Assembly (NCBI GenBank): GCA_031555955.1
Contig: JAVBTY010000047.1
Location: 1-44,237 of the forward strand
Reading direction: 5' to 3'
From: Azoarcus sp031555955
GTDB taxonomy: Bacteria > Pseudomonadota > Gammaproteobacteria > Burkholderiales > Rhodocyclaceae
Length of the DNA stretch: 44,237 nucleotides
Each line of letters starts with the position of its first letter. Positions within the stretch are counted from its first letter, which is position 1. The notes beneath the pieces were generated by a model, which saw only the letters and a list, made by a program, of their open reading frames with translations, was not told the origin of the DNA and ran no database searches. Below, piece by piece: positions 1-7,765 of the stretch. The position numbers and the translations under genes are program-made.

Positions 1-138
1 AAACCTCGTCGAGCGATTCTTCAATCGCCTCAAGCAGTTCCGCCGTATCGCAACCCGATACGACAAACTTGCCAATCGATTCAACGCCTTCCTGCATCTC
101 GCTTGTGCCTATATCTGGCTACTGTGAACACGCCCTAG
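1..138 (+). mobile_element. Right end of an IS5-family insertion sequence (truncated by window edge)
   Basis: The window opens inside a transposase reading frame. After its stop the sequence runs into GAACACGCCC followed by CTAG, which looks like the terminal inverted repeat and a TA-type target of the IS427 group of IS5 elements. The left part lies outside the window, so neither the second inverted repeat nor the target duplication can be checked. The exact element end (about 134-138) is inferred. Confidence 0.6.
2..127 (+). CDS. IS5-family transposase, C-terminal fragment (partial at window start)
   Basis: The frame from base 2 gives about 41 residues containing ERFFNRLKQFRRIATRYD and ending AYIWLL before TGA at 125-127. 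This is the conserved C-terminal end of IS5/IS427-type DDE transposases: the E of the ERFF segment is the catalytic glutamate and the following K/R-rich stretch is the Y(2)R(3)E(6)R-type signature. The gene continues upstream of the window, so whether it is intact is unknown. It would catalyse cut-and-paste movement of its element. Confidence 0.8.
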   Translation, partial: NLVERFFNRLKQFRRIATRYDKLANRFNAFLHLACAYIWLL

Positions 139-387
139 TCAGGCCATGCCGGCTTGACTCACTCCAACTGGCCTCTACGAAAGCCGGGGCGATTCACATA
201 CCGGGAGAGATGGTTGCTTTGTTACAGCCTCCGCAAAAACAGACCATGCGGACAGGAGTCAGGGATCACCTTGGGCGGAGAGAGCACACTATAGCTCCAG
301 CCCTCATTAAGTTTGATTTTAACGCTTATAAGCGCATGTTTTTCATACACAAAATATGCGGAAAAGCACTACACAATGCGGGCCGGA
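128..387. other. Non-coding stretch between IS end and lytic transglycosylase
   Basis: No convincing gene is seen. The base composition is noticeably more AT-rich than the flanks from about 300 to 380. A 12-bp perfect palindrome CGCTTATAAGCG lies at 323-334. On the minus strand it is followed by a T/A-rich run, so it could be a weak terminator for the transglycosylase gene, but the stem is AT-rich in the centre. The stretch may include sequence brought in next to the insertion element. Confidence 0.35.
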
Positions 388-1620
388 TCAATAGGGTGTA
401 GTCTGATGTCGCAGTGCTTTAAGCGTTTTTTGCCCGGCGCGACCGTCCGGCGTCTGCCCGAGTGCCTGCTGAACGGTTTGCAGCGCTTCGCGTGTGCGGG
501 CTCCGATGATGCCGTCAGGTTCGCCCACGTTGTAGCCGCGGGCGTTCAGCAGGGTTTGCAGCTCGCGCCGTTCGGCGCGGGAGAGGCCGGGGTCGTCGGT
601 AGGCCAGGCGGTGGCAGGGGGCGGGGCGCCGCGCAGCCGGTCGGACAGCAGGGCGATGGCGAGCGCGTAGCTTTCGGCGGCGTTGTAGCTGTAGAGCGCG
701 TCGAAATTGCGCGTGACGAGAAACGCCGGGCCTTGCGGCCCCGCCGGCAGCAGCAGCGCGGTGGGTGTTTCGCCTGGGGTGGCGGCATTTTGCAATGGGG
801 CGCCGTCGATGCGGCGGATGCCGCGCGCCGCCCAGTCGGCCAGGGGGTGTTTGTTGCGGCGGCCGTTTTTCGCGCCGTCGAAGCCCGGCGGCAGTTTGAC
901 TTCGAAGCCCCAGGGTTCGTTGCCGCGCCAGTTCGCGCGGCGCAGGAAGTTGGCTGTTGAGGCCAGGGCGTCGGGCACGCTGTCGGCGAGATCGCGGCGG
1001 CCGTCGCCGTCGAAATCCACCGCGAGGCGCGCGAAGGTGGAGGGCATGAACTGGGTCTGGCCGAAAGCGCCTGCCCACGAGCCGATGAGCCGTTCCGGCG
1101 CGACGTCGCCTGCTTCGGCGATTTTCAGTGCGGCGTAGAACTCGCTGCGGAAATAGCTTTGCCTGCGGCCGAAGCAGGACAGCGTGGCCAGCGAGGTGAG
1201 CAGCGGTCGGCTGCCGAGGGTGCGGCCGTAGTTGCTTTCCACGCCCCAGACGGCGGCCACCGTGGCGCGGTCGACGCCGTAGGCGGCTTCCACCGCGGCC
1301 AGCGTTTCGCCGTGGCGTTTGAGCATGGCGTGGCCGTCGGCAATGCGTTCGTCGTCCACCAGGCCAGCGAGGTAATCCCAGATGGGAGTGACGAATTCCG
1401 GCTGGGCGTCGAGAAAGCCGAGGACGCTCATGTCCGGCTGCAGCCGGGCGGTCAAGGTGTCGAATGCGGCAGGGGACAGGCCGCTGGAGGCGGCGTCGGC
1501 GCGCAGCCTGGCGAGGCAGGCGGTGAATTCATCGTCGGCTGACGCCGGGACGGTTAGTGCAAGGCTCAGCGCAAGCGGGAAAAGATGCCGCGCGGCATGG
1601 CGGTGCGCGCGTACCGCCAT
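388..1620 (-). CDS. Lytic murein transglycosylase (MltB-like, SLT_2 plus peptidoglycan-binding domain)
   Basis: A periplasmic enzyme that cleaves the MurNAc-GlcNAc bond of peptidoglycan with formation of 1,6-anhydromuramic acid. From the ATG at 1620 the protein has about 410 residues: a signal peptide (hydrophobic LFPLALSLALTVPASA then cleavage before DDEF), an SLT_2 catalytic domain with the VESNYG motif (likely catalytic Glu) and GAFGQTQFMPSTF, and a C-terminal PG_binding_1 repeat ending in TLKAL. The frame stays open to an ATG at 1677, which would overlap the upstream adenosyltransferase gene. I prefer 1620 because the hydrophobic segment then sits at a normal signal-peptide position, but no clear Shine-Dalgarno supports either start. 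It is probably co-transcribed with the upstream gene. Confidence 0.85.
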   Translation of the reverse strand: MAVRAHRHAARHLFPLALSLALTVPASADDEFTACLARLRADAASSGLSPAAFDTLTARLQPDMSVLGFLDAQPEFVTPIWDYLAGLVDDERIADGHAMLKRHGETLAAVEAAYGVDRATVAAVWGVESNYGRTLGSRPLLTSLATLSCFGRRQSYFRSEFYAALKIAEAGDVAPERLIGSWAGAFGQTQFMPSTFARLAVDFDGDGRRDLADSVPDALASTANFLRRANWRGNEPWGFEVKLPPGFDGAKNGRRNKHPLADWAARGIRRIDGAPLQNAATPGETPTALLLPAGPQGPAFLVTRNFDALYSYNAAESYALAIALLSDRLRGAPPPATAWPTDDPGLSRAERRELQTLLNARGYNVGEPDGIIGARTREALQTVQQALGQTPDGRAGQKTLKALRHQTTPY

Positions 1621-1624
1621 GCCG
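1593..1624 (-). promoter_or_regulatory. Perfect 12-bp hairpin covering the proposed start of the lytic transglycosylase gene
   Basis: CGGCATGGCGGT (1593-1604) and ACCGCCATGCCG (1613-1624) are exact inverted repeats separated by the 8-nt loop GCGCGCGT. The minus-strand start codon (1620-1618) lies inside the arm. It sits just past the adenosyltransferase stop (1653). It could weaken translation of the downstream gene, act as an attenuator, or simply be a coding coincidence in GC-rich DNA. There is no T-tract, so a plain intrinsic terminator is unlikely. Confidence 0.45.
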
Positions 1625-1652
1625 GGAGCTGGACCCCGCCGCGCGGCGGGGC

Positions 1653-2204
1653 TCAGGCGTTTTTGCGCTTTTGCCACAGCACGTCGCCGCGCCCGCCAGC
1701 GCGGTTGAGCGCGCGGCCGAGTACGAACAGCAGATCGGAGAGGCGGTTAAGGTACTGCCGTGGGCCGTCGTTAACTGTTTCCACGTGCGCCAGCGCGACC
1801 AGCGCCCGTTCGGCCCGGCGGCAGACGGTGCGGGCGTGGTGGGCGAGCGCGGCGGCGCGCGTGCCGCCGGGAAGGATGAAATCTTTCAGCGGCGAGAGTG
1901 GTTCGTTGAGGCGGTCCAGCTCTTCTTCCAGCCGGGTGACCTGCGCGGCGGTGATCATGCTCATGCCGGGGATGCAGACTTCGCCGCCGAGGTCGAAAAG
2001 GTCGTGCTGGATGTCGGTCAGCAGCGCGCGCATGTCGTCCGGCAGTTCCTCGCACAGCAGCAGGCCGGTGACGGCGTTGGCTTCGTCGATTTCGCCCAGC
2101 GCGTGGATGCGCAGGCTGTCTTTCGATACGCGCTGGCCGTCGCCGAGGCCGGTGGTTCCGGCATCGCCGGTGCGGGTATAGATTTTTGATAAGCGGTGTC
2201 CCAT
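1653..2204 (-). CDS. Cob(I)yrinic acid a,c-diamide adenosyltransferase (PduO-type ATR)
   Basis: Transfers the adenosyl group of ATP to cob(I)alamin or cob(I)yrinic acid diamide, making coenzyme B12 precursors in the cytosol. The 183-residue product begins MGHRLSKIYTRTGDAGTTGLGDG, the N-terminal ATP-binding signature of PduO-type ATRs, and contains LGEIDEANA and the C-terminal RAERALV..LNRLSDLLFVLGR stretch with the conserved Arg/Asp pattern. The start at 2204 is chosen because CAGGAA lies at good spacing upstream and the family signature begins there; an earlier ATG at 2249 lacks both. It is divergent from alaS, with about 140 bp for both promoters. No cobalamin riboswitch is visible upstream. 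Confidence 0.92.
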   Translation of the reverse strand: MGHRLSKIYTRTGDAGTTGLGDGQRVSKDSLRIHALGEIDEANAVTGLLLCEELPDDMRALLTDIQHDLFDLGGEVCIPGMSMITAAQVTRLEEELDRLNEPLSPLKDFILPGGTRAAALAHHARTVCRRAERALVALAHVETVNDGPRQYLNRLSDLLFVLGRALNRAGGRGDVLWQKRKNA

Positions 2205-2302
2205 CGCGATTCCTGCGCCTGTCGGAAAACGCCCGATTATAGGCGACAAGGCGGTTTGCGCCGTTCAGCCGCCGCTTGAGCTCATGCTAAACTGGCCTGA
2301 TC

Positions 2303-2324
2303 GCCCGTATTGGCGGGCTTTTCT
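2303..2324 (+). promoter_or_regulatory. Terminator-like hairpin in the alaS leader
   Basis: GCCCG (2303-2307) pairs with CGGGC (2314-2318) and is followed by TTTTCTT (2319-2325), about 20 bases before the alaS start codon. This has the form of a weak intrinsic terminator or attenuator. The stem is only 5 bp, so function is uncertain. No T-box specifier structure is evident, nor would it be expected in proteobacteria. Confidence 0.35.
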
Positions 2325-2343
2325 TCCGTTGCCGGACATTTAC

Positions 2344-4965
2344 ATGAAATCCGCTGAAATTCGCGACAGGTTTCTCAGGTTTTTCGAATCGAAGGGCCAT
2401 CAGATCGTGGCGTCGTCGTCGCTGATCCCGCACGACGATCCGACCCTGCTGTTTACCAACGCGGGCATGAACCAGTTCAAGGATGTGTTCCTCGGTTTCG
2501 ACAAGCGCCCCTATGCGCGCGCGACGACATCGCAGAAATGCGTGCGGGCTGGCGGCAAGCATAACGACCTCGAAAATGTCGGCTACACCGCGCGCCACCA
2601 CACCTTTTTCGAAATGCTGGGCAACTTCAGCTTTGGCGACTATTTCAAGCGCGACGCGATCCGCTACGCCTGGGAGCTGCTGACAGAGGTTTACGGGCTG
2701 CCGGTGGAAAAGCTGTGGGTGACGGTCTATGCCGAGGACGACGAGGCCTACGGTATCTGGACCCAGGACGTCGGCGTCCCCGCGGAACGCGTGATCCGCA
2801 TCGGCGACAACAAGGGCGCGCGCTATGCGTCCGACAATTTCTGGATGATGGGCGATACGGGCCCGTGCGGGCCGTGCACGGAAATCTTCTACGACCATGG
2901 CGAGGATATTCCGGGCGGGCTGCCGGGCTCGCCAGACGAAGACGGCGACCGTTACATCGAGATCTGGAACAACGTGTTCATGCAGTTCAACCGCGACGAG
3001 GCGGGGGTGATGCATCCGCTGCCCAGGCCGTCGGTGGATACCGGCATGGGCCTGGAGCGCATTTCCGCCGTGCTGCAGGGCGTGCATTCCAATTACGAGA
3101 TCGACCTGTTCCAGAACCTGATCGCCGCCGCCGCGCGCGAAACCAGCGGCGCGGACATGGATTCGCCCTCGCTGAAGGTGCTCGCCGATCACATCCGCGC
3201 CTGCGCCTTCCTTATCGCCGACGGCGCGATCCCCGGCAACGAGGGGCGCGGCTACGTGCTGCGCCGCATCATCCGCCGCGCCATCCGCCACGGCTACAAG
3301 CTGGGCGCGCGGGCGGCGTTCTTCCACCGGCTGGTGCCCGATCTGGTGGCCGGGATGGGCGCGGCCTATCCCGAGCTGAAAGCGGGTGAAAGGCGTGTTG
3401 CCGAAACCCTGCGGCAGGAAGAAGAACGCTTTTTCGCCACCATCGAAAACGGTATGGCGATCGTCGAGGCCGAACTGGCGGCGATGGCGCAGGACGGCGG
3501 CGCCGTGTTCAATGGCGATACCGCGTTCAAGCTGCACGACACCTACGGCTTCCCGCTCGATCTGACCGCCGACATCTGCCGCGAGCGCGGCGTGGCGGTC
3601 GACGCCGCCGCCTTCGATGTGGCGATGGCGCGGCAAAAGGAGCAGGCGCGCGCCGCGGGCAAATTCAGGATGGCGGCCAATCTGGAATATGACGGCCCCG
3701 CCACGGCGTTCCATGGCTACGAGGCGATCGAGGCGAAAGGCCGCATTCTTGCCCTGTACAGGGATGGCGCGCCGGTGGAGGAGCTGGCGGAAGGCGATCT
3801 GGGCGTGGTGGTGCTGGGCGATACGCCGTTTTACGCTGAATCGGGCGGCCAGGTCGGCGATCGCGGCGAGCTGCGCGGCGCGGCTGGCATTTTCGCGGTG
3901 GAAGATACGCAGAAAATCCAGGCCACGGTGTTCGGCCATCACGGCGTGGTCAAGACCGGCCGGCTGGCGCTGGGGCAGGATGTGACGGCGAGGGTAGACC
4001 CCGCCGCGCGCGCCGCCACCGCGCGCAACCATTCTGTGACTCACCTGATGCACAAGGCCCTGCGCGAGGTGCTGGGCGCGCACGTGCAGCAGAAAGGTTC
4101 TCAGGTCGATGCGGACAAGACCCGTTTCGACTTCGCGCATGCCGCACCGCTCACCGCAGAGGAATTGCGCGAGGTGGAAGAGATCGTCAACCGCGAAATT
4201 CTCGTCAATACCGATACCGATGCGACGGTGATGGCTTTCGACGAGGCGCAGAAATCGGGCGCGGTGATGCTGTTCGGCGAGAAATACGGCGACAGCGTGC
4301 GCGTGCTGTTGATCGGTTCGTCGAAGGAATTGTGCGGCGGCACGCACGTAGGCCGCACCGGCGATATCGGCTTGTTCAAAATCGTCGCCGAGGGCGGTGT
4401 GGCGGCCGGCGTGCGCCGGGTCGAGGCTGTTACCGGCGAGAATGCGCTGCGCTACGCGCAGGAGCAGGAGCGCCGTGTGCACGGCATGTCCGCCCTGCTC
4501 AAGGTGCAGCCGGACGAAGTAGCCGGGCGCGTCGCCGGTATTCTCGACAACGTCCGCGCACTGGAAAAGGAACTGGCGCGGGTGAAGTCGCAGCTTGCCG
4601 CCGGCCGGGGCGACGACCTTACCGCCAGGGCGGAGGAGGTGAAGGGCATCAAGGTGCTCGCCGCCACGCTCGACGGTGCCGACGTGCCGACGCTGCGCGA
4701 GACGATGGACAGGCTTAAGGACAAGCTCAAACCGGCGGCGATCGTGCTGGCCAGCGTCGAGGGCGGCAGGGTCAGCCTGATCGCCGGGGTTACCGCCGAT
4801 CTCACCGCCAGGGTGAAGGCGGGCGAGCTGGTCAATTTCGTCGCCGGGCAGGTTGGCGGCAAAGGCGGCGGGCGGGCGGACATGGCCCAGGCCGGCGGCA
4901 CCGAGCCGTCCGCGCTGCCGTCCGCGCTGGCGCGCGTGCGCGCGTGGGTGGAAGAAAGGATCTGA
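2344..4965 (+). CDS. alaS: Alanyl-tRNA synthetase
   Basis: Charges tRNA-Ala with alanine and hydrolyses misacylated Ser/Gly-tRNA-Ala. The 873-residue protein starts MKSAEIRDRFLRFFESKGH, the standard AlaS N-terminus; the frame continues 60 bases upstream to another ATG without family similarity. The class II catalytic core occupies the first ~250 residues (motif 2 RAGGKHNDLENVGYTARHHTFFE-like region, motif 3 GMGLERI). The editing domain carries the zinc ligands H563, H567, C664 and H668 (HSVTH and CGGTH), matching the positions in E. coli AlaS closely. A C-terminal C-Ala/DHHA1 domain with GGKGGG follows. Length and all key residues look intact. Confidence 0.98.
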   Translation: MKSAEIRDRFLRFFESKGHQIVASSSLIPHDDPTLLFTNAGMNQFKDVFLGFDKRPYARATTSQKCVRAGGKHNDLENVGYTARHHTFFEMLGNFSFGDYFKRDAIRYAWELLTEVYGLPVEKLWVTVYAEDDEAYGIWTQDVGVPAERVIRIGDNKGARYASDNFWMMGDTGPCGPCTEIFYDHGEDIPGGLPGSPDEDGDRYIEIWNNVFMQFNRDEAGVMHPLPRPSVDTGMGLERISAVLQGVHSNYEIDLFQNLIAAAARETSGADMDSPSLKVLADHIRACAFLIADGAIPGNEGRGYVLRRIIRRAIRHGYKLGARAAFFHRLVPDLVAGMGAAYPELKAGERRVAETLRQEEERFFATIENGMAIVEAELAAMAQDGGAVFNGDTAFKLHDTYGFPLDLTADICRERGVAVDAAAFDVAMARQKEQARAAGKFRMAANLEYDGPATAFHGYEAIEAKGRILALYRDGAPVEELAEGDLGVVVLGDTPFYAESGGQVGDRGELRGAAGIFAVEDTQKIQATVFGHHGVVKTGRLALGQDVTARVDPAARAATARNHSVTHLMHKALREVLGAHVQQKGSQVDADKTRFDFAHAAPLTAEELREVEEIVNREILVNTDTDATVMAFDEAQKSGAVMLFGEKYGDSVRVLLIGSSKELCGGTHVGRTGDIGLFKIVAEGGVAAGVRRVEAVTGENALRYAQEQERRVHGMSALLKVQPDEVAGRVAGILDNVRALEKELARVKSQLAAGRGDDLTARAEEVKGIKVLAATLDGADVPTLRETMDRLKDKLKPAAIVLASVEGGRVSLIAGVTADLTARVKAGELVNFVAGQVGGKGGGRADMAQAGGTEPSALPSALARVRAWVEERI

Positions 4966-5132
4966 AGGGAGACCTGAAGCGACAGACGCTGCGCCGGGAT
5001 CCCCGGTTTTCTGGCGGCGCTGTCCGGATGGAGGACTGCCATGGCTGTTTTACCGCGATGTTTCCGCGCCAGGGTTTTCCGCTGCGCTGAATCGTTCCCG
5101 CGCCGACGTGGGAGATGGATGGCGGGAATGCC
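4966..5132. other. Spacer between alaS and diguanylate cyclase gene
   Basis: No gene is supported in these 167 bases. The segment is GC-rich with short inverted stretches (for example CCGGGATCCCCGG at about 4995) but has no T-tract, so I cannot call a terminator or promoter. Confidence 0.3.
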
Positions 5133-6551
5133 ATGACTGCGGGAAGCGCAGCGGATATTGCCGTCATAACGGCTGTCGGCGTGCTGGCGATCTGCCTGGC
5201 GCTTCTGGCCTGGCGCCTGGCGCGGCGGCTTGCGGCTGAAACCGCCCGGCGCCGCCAGGCGCAGGCGGCATTGCGCGTGGCGATAGAAAGCATGGATGAG
5301 GCCGCTGTGCTGATCGATGCGGACTCCCGTCTTTCTGCCTTCAGCCAGCGCTATGCCGGGCTGACCAGCTTCGATGCCGTGTTCCCAGGCAGGAGCCCGC
5401 ATATCGGGGAGGCGCTGCAGCGCCGGGCGGGGCCGGACGCATGCGTGGCAGATGGAAATTTCTCCGCGGAAACTCCTCCCGACCAGGTGTTTGACCATCA
5501 CGGCCGTCACTACAGGCGCAAATGCATGGCGCTGCCGGGTGGAGGATTCATTGCCACGGTTTCCGACATGACGGAGGCAACCGAACACAGCCGCGCCGAA
5601 CAGGCCCTGCGTGAAAAGGATGCGCAGCTGCGCCAGCTGCTCGAACTGGCGCCCATCGCGATTCTTGCGTCCAGCCGCGCGAATGGCGACATTCTGTTCG
5701 CCAACCCCAAGGCGCAGGAGGTTGCGAACAGCACCGCTGAAGATATGGCGCGCAGCAAAGTGCAGGATTTTTACTGCGACCACGCGGACCGCGAGCATCT
5801 GCTCACGGTTCTGGCCCGCGAGGGTGTCGTGCGTGACTTCGAGGCGCCATTCCGGCGGACCGACGGCAGCGTAATCTGGGCGCTGGTTTCCTCCATTTAT
5901 GGCGAATTCGACGGACAGCCGGCGGTTATTTCCGTGCTGGGCGATATTTCCGTACGCAAGCGGATGGAAGATGAACTGAAGCAGGCGCGCGCGGCGCTGC
6001 AGAAAGCAAACAGCAGTCTCCAGAGGGCCAACCAGGAGCTTGCCGCCGCGGCATCCACCGACAGTCTTACCGGTCTGCCCAACCGCCGCTGTCTTGAAAA
6101 TGCGGCCACGACCGAAATTGAGCGGGCCCGCCGCTACGGCCACCCTCTGAGCGTGATCCTGTTCGATATCGACTGGTTCAAGGCGGTCAATGACGGCTTT
6201 GGTCACGCCACGGGTGATGCGGTGCTGTGCGAACTGGGCGCGCGGCTGACGGACAGAATGCGCAGTTCTGATGTATTCGCCCGCTGGGGGGGAGAAGAAT
6301 TCCTGCTGCTCGCGCCATCGGCCACCCTGGATGAGGCTGCTGTTCTCGCCGAAAAAATACGGTGTCTGATTGAGGAAGAACCGTTTTCCGGAGCGGGGCG
6401 GCTGACCGCCAGTTTTGGGGTGGCCGGATTCGATGGCGTGGAGGATTTCTCCACGCTGGTCGGGCGTGCCGACCGCGCGCTCTACGCCGCCAAAGCAGGG
6501 GGCCGCAACCGGGTTGAGCGGGGAGAGCGCGATGAGGCGGTTGAGCTGTAA
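5133..6551 (+). CDS. PAS-GGDEF diguanylate cyclase with N-terminal membrane helix
   Basis: Predicted to make cyclic di-GMP from two GTP at the inner membrane. The 472-residue product has one N-terminal transmembrane helix (about residues 8-27, IAVITAVGVLAICLALLAW), a degenerate PAS-like region (about 50-150), a clear PAS domain (about 160-285, starting LRQLLELAPIAILA), a short coiled coil, and a GGDEF domain with GGEEF at 386-390. An RxxD product-inhibition site (R377-D380) lies exactly five residues before it, so feedback control is likely. The ATG at 5133 is preferred over 5115 because GGCGGGA is correctly spaced, whereas the earlier ATG directly abuts its only purine-rich stretch. It may feed c-di-GMP to the nearby polysaccharide genes; that link is inference. 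Confidence 0.9.
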   Translation: MTAGSAADIAVITAVGVLAICLALLAWRLARRLAAETARRRQAQAALRVAIESMDEAAVLIDADSRLSAFSQRYAGLTSFDAVFPGRSPHIGEALQRRAGPDACVADGNFSAETPPDQVFDHHGRHYRRKCMALPGGGFIATVSDMTEATEHSRAEQALREKDAQLRQLLELAPIAILASSRANGDILFANPKAQEVANSTAEDMARSKVQDFYCDHADREHLLTVLAREGVVRDFEAPFRRTDGSVIWALVSSIYGEFDGQPAVISVLGDISVRKRMEDELKQARAALQKANSSLQRANQELAAAASTDSLTGLPNRRCLENAATTEIERARRYGHPLSVILFDIDWFKAVNDGFGHATGDAVLCELGARLTDRMRSSDVFARWGGEEFLLLAPSATLDEAAVLAEKIRCLIEEEPFSGAGRLTASFGVAGFDGVEDFSTLVGRADRALYAAKAGGRNRVERGERDEAVEL

Positions 6552-6599
6552 CCCGGCGGAATCCGGTGGTTTTCCCCTGCAGTGCGCCCAAAGCGGGGT

Positions 6600-6659
6600 C
6601 TGGCTGGCGTAGCCGGTTATTTCCAGATAGCCACGGCCAATCTCTTTGCCATCCCGCTG
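6600..6659 (-). pseudogene. Remnant of an AttH/CrtC-type lipocalin hydrolase (C-terminal motif only)
   Basis: The minus strand encodes RDGKEIGRGYLEITGYA, which matches the conserved C-terminal strand motif (G-x-GYLELTGY) of AttH/carotenoid 1,2-hydratase-like lipocalin proteins. The rest of such a gene (about 350 residues) is absent, and the frame then runs antisense through the GGDEF gene without a proper end. In intact loci AttH-type genes lie downstream of an ABC ATPase and FtsX-like permease, which agrees with the ATPase remnant just upstream at 6667-6822. I read this as a deletion scar; similarity is judged by eye. Confidence 0.5.
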
Positions 6660-6666
6660 GCGGTGG

Positions 6667-6822
6667 TCACATCGGCTCGCCCGCGCCCGACTCGCCCACC
6701 ACGGCCACGCACTTCCCGGGCCTGACCGGCAGACCGGCATCCTGGAACAGCCAGCGCGGCGGCGCGGGGGAGTGGAAACGCCATCGCTTATACTCCCGCC
6801 GCCGCAACCGCGCCAACCGCAT
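6667..6822 (-). pseudogene. Remnant of an ABC-transporter ATPase gene (N-terminus through Walker A)
   Basis: A 51-residue minus-strand frame contains LFQDAGLPVRPGKCVAVVGE followed by SGAG and then EPM-stop. This is the strand that leads into the Walker A loop of an ABC ATPase (usual form VGESGAGKST). The frame breaks exactly where the loop should continue with K-S/T. Everything after this point of the ATPase is missing, and the next bases resemble the end of an AttH lipocalin. Its start overlaps the hpnC start codon on the other strand. The most economical reading is an internal deletion that fused the start of the operon to its last gene. Confidence 0.5.
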
Positions 6823-7648
6823 GCCCGTCGACCACTACGAAAACTTCCCCGTCGCCTCCCTGCTGCTGCCGTCGCGCCTGCGCGAACCGGTGGAAGCGAT
6901 CTACGCCTTCGCCCGCAGCGCCGACGACATCGCCGACGAAGGCGACGCCGCTCCGGCCGAACGGCTGGCACGGCTGGCCGCTTACCAGACCGCGCTTGAT
7001 GCGCTTGGACGCGGCGAACCGGTGCGCGACGCCGTGCTGGCTCCGATGTTCGAACGCCTGGGCCGCGCCATCCGCCAGCACGCGCTACCGGTGCAGCCGC
7101 TGCGCGACCTGCTCGATGCCTTCGCCCAGGATGTCACCCAGAAACGCTACGCCGATTTCGCCGGACTGCAGGATTACTGCCGCCGCTCCGCCAATCCCGT
7201 CGGCTGCCTGCTGCTGCACCTCTACAACCGCGCCAGCGATGACAACCTGCGCCTGTCCGGCTGCATCTGCACCGCGCTGCAACTCATCAACTTCTGGCAG
7301 GACGTGGCGGTTGACTGGCAAAAACAGCGTATTTACCTGCCAGAGGAAGATCTGGCGCGCTTCGGCGTCAGCGAAGATGACATCGCCGCGCGGAAGGTGG
7401 ATGCGCGCTGGCGGGCGCTGCTGGGTTTCGAGGTGGAACGCGCGCGCGCGCTGATGCGCGAAGGCGCGCCGCTCGCGCACCGTCTGCCGGGCCGCATTGG
7501 TCTGGAACTGCGCCTGGTGGTGCAGGGCGGCCTGCGCATTCTCGAACTGATCGAGGCCGCCGGTTACGACGTTTTCCGCCACCGCCCGCAGCTGGGCAGG
7601 CGGGACTGGCTGCGGCTGGGGTGGCGGGCGCTGTTCGCAGGGAAGTGA
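6821..7648 (+). CDS. hpnC: Squalene synthase HpnC (hydroxysqualene-forming, hopanoid pathway)
   Basis: A trans-isoprenyl diphosphate synthase-family protein of 275 residues. Known HpnC converts presqualene diphosphate to hydroxysqualene, acting between HpnD and HpnE in bacterial squalene formation. Seen here: the first aspartate-rich motif within RSADDIADEGD (D35, D36, D39) and the second within INFWQDVAVDWQKQRIYLP; the N-terminus MPVDHYENFPVASLLLP is typical of HpnC rather than phytoene synthase. The start at 6821 is fixed by this N-terminus; no strong ribosome site is seen. hpnD, hpnE and a squalene-hopene cyclase are not in the window, so the gene stands alone here. Phytoene synthase is the main alternative, less likely from the N-terminus. 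Confidence 0.88.
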   Translation: MPVDHYENFPVASLLLPSRLREPVEAIYAFARSADDIADEGDAAPAERLARLAAYQTALDALGRGEPVRDAVLAPMFERLGRAIRQHALPVQPLRDLLDAFAQDVTQKRYADFAGLQDYCRRSANPVGCLLLHLYNRASDDNLRLSGCICTALQLINFWQDVAVDWQKQRIYLPEEDLARFGVSEDDIAARKVDARWRALLGFEVERARALMREGAPLAHRLPGRIGLELRLVVQGGLRILELIEAAGYDVFRHRPQLGRRDWLRLGWRALFAGK

Positions 7649-7765
7649 GCATGCGGGGATGAATGCGGTTCCGTCTGCCCAGCACCGGGCGGTGGCGGCA
7701 GCCTTGTTTTGTATCCAGAATTTCGTGGCAGTATCGCCGGACAGATTTGGGTGAAAGGGATTTTG

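Noticed and set aside
69..401. Plus-strand frame spanning the IS end and the following gap
   Set aside because: It runs through the transposase in the wrong frame and across the element's terminus; no domain or ribosome site.
2205..2343. Cobalamin riboswitch upstream of the adenosyltransferase
   Set aside because: The divergent spacer is too short and lacks a B12-box-like sequence.
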